Positions 57,153 to 64,000 of a stretch of DNA of 64,000 bases are shown one piece after another. Position numbers and translations under genes: made by a program. The notes under the pieces are model-generated. The model did not search any database. It was given only the letters and a program-made list of their open reading frames with translations, and was not told the DNA's origin. Each line of letters starts with the position of its first letter. Within the stretch, counting starts at the first letter, position 1. Source of the DNA: RBG-16-34-14 sp963727535 (GTDB taxonomy: Bacteria > Bacteroidota > Ignavibacteria > Ignavibacteriales > Ignavibacteriaceae); the NCBI GenBank assembly GCA_963727535.1, contig CAVSGR010000006.1, positions 1 through 64,000 on the forward strand, read 5' to 3'.

Positions 57153-60100
57153 CTAAATAGCCGGGTTCATTTTTATTTTAAATGATGTTCCTGAGCTTAA
57201 ATTTATTTCTAAGGTACCTTCGAGCTGTGCGATTAATGTATCAACTAACTGCAGCCCTAAGGATTGCTTTTTGTTTTCGGTGTAGCCTTCCGGCATACCC
57301 ACACCATTATCACTCACAACAAGTATTAATTCATTTTCTTCATTCTTGTTAAAATCAATTTTTATAGTGCCCGTCTTTTTTTCTTCCTCATAATCAGGGA
57401 AAGCATATTTAAGGGAATTGGAGATAAGCTCATTAATAATTAGTCCGCAAGGAACAGCATTATCAATGTTTATAAAAATATCATTGATATTAATATCCAA
57501 GCGGATAACCGATTGATTTACTCCGTAAGAACGGAAAAGATCATTTGTGAGTCTTACTACGTATTCTTTAAAATCAATACATTCCCAGATCCTTCGATTG
57601 ATAAAGTCTCTCGTGAACTAGATGCAATTGATTTAACCCTGTTCTGGCTGTCTTTAAACATGTTGAGAGCCGCAAGATCTTTTATTGTTTTTGAGCTTAG
57701 ATAAAGCAAACTTGAAATGACCTGAAGATTATTCTTTACCCTGTGATGGATTTCTTTTAATAAAACTTCTTTCTCTCCTAACAGACCTTCTTTTTCAGAC
57801 AACAAAATTTCTGTTTTTTCTAGCGATGCCTGAGCTTTTTCCTCGGCTCTTTTTCTTTCAATAACTTCCTGGCTTAATTCATTAACTGATTTGTCTAACT
57901 CTTTGGTACGTTCAACAACACGGGTTTCAAGAATTTTGTTTTGATTTTTTATTGATTTGGTCCTTCCATAATACAATAAAAACAAAATGCCGAGTAATCC
58001 TATAGCAAACCCGGTCCTAAACCACCAGGTTTCATAATACTCCGGTACTATTGTCAAATAGAGAGAAGCTTCTTTTCCATTAGCTTTGTTATTCCCGTTA
58101 ACAGCTATTACAATAAATTTATATTCCCCAGAAGGTAGATTAGTATAAGTAGCTGAGTTCCTCGCTCCTACATTATTCCAGTCAATATCAAATCCTTCAA
58201 GTTTATATCTGAATGTATGTTTTTTTGTATTAGTATAATTTAGATATGCAAAATCAATTGTAATTACGTCGTTACCGCTTGGTATCCTGATATTTTTTAA
58301 ACTTGTTATCGATTCGGGCAAAATACCATTGGGTGAAACCGGTACTGATTGATTATATATTTTCAGATCAGTAAAGACAACGGGAGCGTTTGATATTTCT
58401 TTTTTAATGCTGTCGGGATTAAAAAAGGTAATTCCATTTTTTAATGCAAAGTATAAGTTGCCATCTGCTGATTTACCCGGAGGAGTATTTGTAAATTCTA
58501 CATCTTTAAGCCCTTCTCTTTTCCCGATGTTTATAAATGTTTCTGTTTTTCTATCATACTTCGATAAACCCTTATCAGTGCCTACCCATAAATAGCCTTT
58601 ATTATCTTCAATCATACACCCTACTAACATACCAGCCAAACCATCTTCGGTAGAGTAGGATTTAGTCTTGCCCGTTTTTCTATCAAAACTATTCAAACCT
58701 TCGTCTGTACCAAACCATAAAGTACCATCGTGTGTTTCCAAAATTGAGAATACTCTTCCCCCTACAATATGATTTGGATTGGCAGTATTATTTATAAAGT
58801 CGCTGAAAGTGTTGGTCCGGGAGTTATACATGTAGGCGCCACTGCCATCGGTTCCAAGCCAAAGCATTCCTTCCGAATCTTCATAAACAGTCCAGATGAG
58901 ATTGTTTTTAAAAATGCCGGGAAAATTGGAATTAGAATTATATCTTCTGAATTTTTCTGTTTTTCTATCAAAACCATTAAAACCAACCCAGGTACCAAAC
59001 CAAAGGTTATTATATCTATCTTCACAGGTTGAAAGAACGCCTTTGCTGCTTATTGATTTCTTATCATATATATCAGAAGTATATAATTTAAAATCTCCTG
59101 TTTCAGGATTAAACTTGTTCAAACCACTTACCTGCGTACCAATCCAGATATATCCTAAGTGGTCCTCTTTGACTGATATTATATAATTATTGCTAAGACT
59201 GTTCGGATTTCCGGGTTGATGCTTATAATGAATTATTTGTCCAGAAGGTTCTATTTTATCTAATCCTTCAGTTGTACCAACCCAGAGATTTTTTACTCTA
59301 TCAATACATAGTGATGTAACGAAGTTACTGCTTATTCCTTTCTCCGGGTATTTTTTATTTTCATAGTAAAATCCAAACTTATTTTTTGTTAAATGGAAAT
59401 AGCTAATACCGCCGCTGGTTCCAACCCAGATTATTCCTGTATTATCCTCTGCTATAGAAAGGATATTATCATTTATGATACTTAAAGGTTTTAAAGGATT
59501 GTTAAAAAGTCTTATGAATCTATTTTTTTGAGGATCATATTTATTAAAACCTTTTTTTGTTCCGACCCAGATATTTCCTGATTTATCCTGGTAAATCGCA
59601 GTTATATAATCATTAGAAATAGTATTTGGATCATTAGGTGAGTTTTTATATTCGGTAAAGCTGTTGGTCCTATAATCATATTTTTTTAGACCTTTATCAT
59701 TAGTCCCGATCCATAAGTTGTTCAGGTTATCTTTAATAATTGAAGTTATTTTTCCGTAATTAAACATTTTGGAATCAAAAGGTTCTGCAAAAAATTGTCT
59801 GAGAATTTTGCCGTCCTTTTGCATACAGGTTAAGCCATCCCATGTGCCAAGCCAAAGAATGCCTTTATCGTCTTCACTAATATTAGTAACGCTGTTGCGA
59901 GCGTCGGTATTCAATTCATTGCTGACTTTTTTGATAACTGTAAAATTATCTTTATCCCTGTTGTATTTATTAAGCCCGTTACCGGTACCAATCCAAATAT
60001 TACCGTCCTTATCCTCAAAAATAGAATAGATATTATTATCGCTTAAGCTGTTAGGATTGCCTGGTTCATTTTTATATACACGGAATTCATTCGTTCTCCA

Positions 60101-60433
60101 ATCATATTTATTTAAACCATTAGTTGTACCTATCCATGTATAACCTTTGCTATCTTCGCAAAGAGTCCAGATAGAATGACTTGAAATACTTTTGGGATTT
60201 TTATTATCAGGGAGAAATATTTTGAAATCATACCCGTCATATCTGTTTAAACCATTATATGTTCCGAACCACATAAATCCTCTGCTATCCTGGAGAATCC
60301 TGGTAACGCCGTTTAAGGAAAGTCCGTCATCAGTAGTAATGTGGTTAAATTGAAAATCATCTTCTTGTGAATACAAATTTGTTATTACAATGGAGAGAAG
60401 AACTATTACTTTTAAAAAAGATTTGAGTATCAT
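57153..60433 (-). CDS. Beta-propeller sensor histidine kinase (HisKA_2 type), two frameshifts
   Basis: About 1,090 residues when repaired. A signal peptide (VIVLLSIVITNLYSQ) leads to two propellers of Reg_prop repeats (about 25-700, for example GTYNGLNRYDG, VGTKKGFNKYDP), a Y_Y_Y domain (about 730-800), one TM helix and a coiled coil. The HisKA_2 dimerisation box is EIHHRVKNNLQVISSLLYLS. The frame then breaks near 57610 and 57575, where LVHERLYQSKDLGMY and IDFKEYVVRLTNDLF are separate pieces, before the HATPase_c-like end (LIINELISNSLKYAF, DNGVGMPEGY). It shares its sensor type with the HTCS but has no DNA-binding output. Confidence 0.88.
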
Positions 60434-61026
60434 TTTGCACTCAAAATTTTTATAAGATTAAAACATTTTAAATCGGGTAAAGAAAAGCCAAACAAATAAA
60501 TGCAGATGCCCCAAAATTTTATAAAATCAAACTCTGAAAAATATGGACCCGCCCTTCCATAAAAGCATTTTGAAAAATACATCTTTTCCGATACTACATC
60601 AGAATAACTTAAATCGAATTTCATTATCTCTCTTCATAAAATTTACGTGTCTACATCTAATCAAACTTATCAGTTATTTCTCACGCATCCCTGTTTCCAA
60701 CGGCTTGTTCAATTCATGGAAAACGAGCTTAAAAATTGCCTTCTCTCACTTTCCTTCCTGTAGCTTCTTATCAATTGCCCAATACCTATGCCACGAAGTA
60801 ATAATGCTTATTATCGAATTGAATGAAATTTGAGGCTATAACAGATTTCGGGGTAAGAATTTCTATAATATGTCGTAAATGTTACGATAAAACAGGATAT
60901 GGTTGAAAAGTATTTTCAAAATTTTGGTTGCTATTTTTACTAATGAAATCAGTATTACTATGAAGCGAAAAAGCATGCTTTATCGATGCGTAATTAGCTG
61001 CTTTGCCTTTACAACTTAACTCTGTG
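60434..61026. other. 593-bp non-coding stretch
   Basis: No gene is supported. A 64-codon minus-strand frame at 60430-60624 overlaps the kinase start by 4 bp but shows no family pattern. A small hairpin AAAGCATGCTTT lies near 60970. The stretch presumably holds the promoter for the beta-propeller kinase and phosphorelay cluster and the 3' end of the TonB-dependent receptor, but no clear promoter or terminator can be pointed out. Confidence 0.4.
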
Positions 61027-63412
61027 CTAAAACTTTAATTCCAAACCAAGATTAAAAAATCGGCTGCTTAAAACCTGGGGTATTGCAAAAACATTTGGTA
61101 TTTCTGCAGACACCTGAACAAAACGGTAACCACCATAATTTCTATGATCAAAAATGTTCAGGACTTCGGCAACAACAATAAGGTTTTTAGAACCCCCAAC
61201 ATCAAAGTTTGCAGACAATCCCATGTCAACACGAAAATAAAAGGGCATTGTATACACTTTATCTACTGATACTTTTATATACTTTCTTCCTGTCTCCGGG
61301 TCTGTTACAATTTCTCTGCTATTATATAAATACCCGCTTCCAAATAATAAACGAAAATGTGACTGCCAGTTTGGATGCTTCTTAATTCTGTCTTGCAAAA
61401 AAAGCTGAAGAGTATGTGTCTGATCTGTAAGTCTTGGGCGATATGCAGTGTATGTTCCATCCGGGAGTTTAGTTCTTTCTTGTGTATTAAGATATCCGTA
61501 TCCAATCCAACTATTCAAGCCTTCGACAATTTCTCCCTGCACTGTCAAGTTAAAACCGTAAGCAAATCCTTCGTCGCTATTTGTATCAAGGTATTCTGTT
61601 TTTTCACGATCAATGTAATACGGAATTAATCTACTGAGATTATTATAGTAAGCTTCAAGATTGAACTTTAGTTTTTCCTTAAACCGGTATTCCCAACCCG
61701 CCGAGTAATGAATTGATCTTTGTGCTTTTAATTTAGAAGCGCTGTTTACTTCTTTATTTCTCAACTCCGGATAATATGGCGGCTGATAATAATATCCCCA
61801 GCTAAAAGTTATATTATGAATCGGAGAGATTATATAGCTTAATGTTGCGCGTGGACTAACAAGAAATTCCTTGTTGTATTCATAATAATTTGTTCTGACA
61901 CCAGCGTTAATAAATAAATTATCTAAAAGTTTAAAGTCGTCCTGAAGAAAAGCTGAATAATAATTCAGTTTGAACTTTTCATTTATATACCTGTCGGAAG
62001 GCAAATCATATAAAACAGAATCACTGCTTTCGGAAAATGATTCATCGACTTTATTTTTCAAATCAGCAAGGCGGATGTTCAATCCTGCAGTAAAGAGATG
62101 ATCATCTTTTTTTAATTTGATTTCAGGAATAAATTCATAATTAACCAAATCAAGTTTGTTGTTAACATTTTCGTTTGAAGATTTTACAAATTCTTTCACT
62201 GAATTATTCTGTGCATCCGGAATGTAGTAATATTCAGAATAGACATTTGAATATTCATCTTCAACAGTGCTGTAACGGGCAGCTGAAAACTTTAGCTCCG
62301 CGTCATCATTTATTATGGAAGAATACTTAATTCCTGCTAATCCTGTTTTAAAAGAATATTTTCTTTCTCCATTATATAAGATATTGAGTCCTCTGTAATC
62401 ACCACGGGTAAATCCACCGAAGTTTCCCTCCCAATCTGTCGGAGTGAGATCAAATTTATTATCAGCATAAAGTAAAAGTATTTCCAGTTTATCTTTTGAA
62501 CTTATAGGATATTCAGCAACGAACTGAATATCGCTATATGCCGGTTTATAATCGCCGTTTGTCTGTAGTTCATTTAAGAACAAACCGGGATAAGCATAAC
62601 GTACGGCGACTTCATATTTTAAATTACCGGTTTTGTTCTTTTAAAGTTAAACCCGCACTAAGAAAATCGGCATTGGCAGAACCGCTAAATGAATCAACTT
62701 TACTCACATTATAATTCACTTCAAGCGCAGAAGCCATTTTATCTCCATAAGAAGCAGGGAAAGATCCGTTGTAAAATCTGAATTCATCGACAAGGTCAGG
62801 ATTCGGCAATGTTTTATTTTCTTCAACACCAAGTCGAAGCAAAAACGGTCTATATATTTCAAAACCATTAAGATAAATAAGGTTATCATCAAAACTGCCG
62901 CCACGAACATTATAGCCACTGCTTAATTCGCTGCTTGTTGTTACTCCTGGAAGAATCTGAACAGCACGCAAAACATCGCTATAAATTGTGGGCATTTTAT
63001 GAAGGTCTTTTGGTTCTATTTTCTGGATAATAGTTGATGATTCTTTTTTTTCTCCGGTAACTGTCACTTCTTTACCTAAAACTGCTGTTTGTTTAAGCTC
63101 AATTAAAATATTAATTAGGTTATTAACTTTAGATAATACGAACATTTCCTTCTGCGTTTCATATCCAACATAACTTGCAGATAAAATATAACTGCCGAAA
63201 GGAAGATTAATTATAAATTTCCCCGACAAATCAGTTACTGTCCCGGTTGAGAATTTCTCTTCGGTTGAATTGTTTTCTTTTATAGAGATGTTACAATTTA
63301 GCAAAGGGACTTTATCGGTAGAGTTAATAACTTTCCCGGTAACAATTCCCTGGTTAGATTGAGGAAGGATTGCAGAACTGCAAACCACTAAAAGAAAGAT
63401 AAGAAAAAACAT
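61027..63412 (-). CDS. TonB-dependent receptor with carboxypeptidase-like regulatory domain, frameshifted
   Basis: About 795 residues. A signal peptide (MFFLIFLLVVCSSAILPQSN) leads to a CarboxypepD_reg-like domain (about 20-105, GIVTGKVINSTDKVPLLNCN, SYVGYETQKEMF), a plug domain (about 125-235, VLRAVQILPGVTTSSELSSG, YNVRGGSFDDNLIYLNGFEI) and a beta-barrel ending FFNLGLELKF. One extra base in CAAAACCGG near 62624-62630 breaks the frame; removing it joins KEQN to NLKYEVAVRYAYPGLFLN exactly. The gene would import a large or scarce nutrient across the outer membrane; substrate unknown. The break may be a sequencing error. Confidence 0.9.
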
Positions 63413-63758
63413 TTGATCCCTTTTATTGGTTATTTTTAGAACAGTAAAAAAGCCGGGATCACTCCTCCTGATTATTAACGATTGAAACTTAAAAGGGTAT
63501 TAATAAATAATCAATTTACTTATAAAGAACTTGTAAGAAGATATTAAAAGACCACTTATAAAAATGGCCTTTCACTAATTGTTTGTTTCAATTTATAGTA
63601 TCAAAAGATGCTAATACAAAGTGTCCTAAAAAATATAAAAGAAAAAAAATTGACTTTGAATTCAACAAATATGATTTTCCACCCGACAGATTATTTCCGT
63701 TTAAAAAATAATTCAATAGAGTAAGATCTCTCAACAAATCATTTAAGGAGGTTTCACT
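63413..63758. other. Divergent intergenic region between TonB receptor and cytochrome gene
   Basis: A 346-bp AT-rich stretch with no gene. It should contain promoters for both flanking genes. TTGACT near 63650 resembles a -35 box, but the TATGAT-like word follows after only 14 bp, too close for a standard sigma-70 promoter, so no promoter is called. An AAGGAGG site at 63745-63751 belongs to the cytochrome gene. Confidence 0.4.
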
Positions 63759-64000
63759 ATGAGGCGAGTTCTGTTCTCTTTAACTTTTCTTTCTTTCTTT
63801 CTTTTCCTTATACTTTCCCAGATAAATTGCGGTCCAAAAGAAAAAGAAATGACTCATGAAGAAATGGTTGCAAAGGGTAAATACCTTGTAAACTTAGGGG
63901 GCTGTAATGATTGCCATTCTCCAAAAGTGATGACAGAAATGGGGCCCGTCCCGGATACAACGAGACTTCTTTCCGGTCATCCATCTGATGCAATGCTTGC
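63759..64000 (+). CDS. Cytochrome c family protein, N-terminal part
   Basis: ATG at 63759 follows a strong AAGGAGG Shine-Dalgarno by 7 nt and the frame runs off the right edge, giving 80 residues. The hydrophobic N-terminus FLFLILSQINC could be a signal peptide or a weak lipobox with C24. The heme c motif CNDCH is at residues 49-53 in LVNLGGCNDCHSPKV, preceded by KGKYL as in class I and diheme cytochromes that pass electrons in the periplasm. The rest of the gene lies outside the window, so the number of hemes is unknown. Confidence 0.88.
   Translation, partial: MRRVLFSLTFLSFFLFLILSQINCGPKEKEMTHEEMVAKGKYLVNLGGCNDCHSPKVMTEMGPVPDTTRLLSGHPSDAML

Noticed and set aside
60430..60624. 64-residue minus-strand ORF overlapping the beta-propeller kinase start by 4 bp
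   Set aside because: The ATGA overlap looks like coupling, but there is no ribosome binding site, domain or plausible membrane topology, and residue use is poor.
63645..63680. Sigma-70 promoter before the cytochrome gene
   Set aside because: TTGACT and TATGAT are present but only 14 bp apart, and Bacteroidota-type promoters may differ, so no call is made.

Overview
The window is dominated by an AT-rich genome that looks like an Ignavibacteria/Ignavibacteriales member (Bacteroidota-Chlorobi group). Support: a type IX secretion sorting tail (33.4 kb), a hybrid two-component regulator with beta-propeller sensor and AraC output, a Wzi-like barrel, a CarboxypepD_reg-type TonB receptor, DUF2911, and several families of short palindromic repeats typical of that group. 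The first 2.4 kb differ: they are GC-rich with proteobacterial-style genes (ISL3 transposase and a companion ORF), and they meet the AT-rich part exactly at a (TC)16 run inside a truncated glycosyltransferase. This is either an assembly join or a recent insertion.

Layout. 2.4-14.0 kb: surface polysaccharide cluster on the minus strand (two GT2 enzymes, methyltransferase, Wzy-like polymerase/ligase, GT9, FkbM methyltransferase, Wzx flippase, Wzz-like protein, SLBB export protein). Most genes from 2.4 to 8.6 kb, and the Wzz-like gene, carry one or more frameshifts. 14.0-21.0 kb: repeat-rich, with a 692-bp direct repeat, mgtE, pdxB with a single frameshift, and a 159-bp tandem array built from copies of the pdxB 3' end joined to a palindromic element. 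21-27 kb: envelope and housekeeping genes (MORN/TonB protein, HEAGH membrane protein, DUF2911, Wzi-like protein, TrhO, EamA transporter). 27.3-33.3 kb: an apparent metal-homeostasis operon (DtxR-type regulator, Nramp-Usp fusion, glycoside hydrolase-like protein, ferritin-like/VIT1 protein).

33.4-41.1 kb: T9SS cargo, OmpA-like protein, small barrel, a 49-residue membrane protein and a 1403-residue hybrid two-component regulator. 41.3-44.9 kb: TM2 protein, DUF2752 protein, DinB-like protein, an MBL-fold hydrolase and transaldolase. 45.1-60.4 kb: a dense phosphorelay cluster of PAS/histidine kinase and receiver genes, many overlapping by 4 bp, with no DNA-binding output and with clear internal duplications. 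61.0-63.4 kb: frameshifted TonB-dependent receptor. The right edge holds the start of a cytochrome c gene on the plus strand.

No rRNA, tRNA, CRISPR array or phage was seen. Frameshifts are common, and where the break can be placed it is sometimes a short homopolymer (pdxB, the 3.4-kb methyltransferase), so sequencing indels are a real alternative to gene decay throughout. The most distinctive signal is the amplified pdxB tail array. All family assignments come from reading the sequence; no database search was run.
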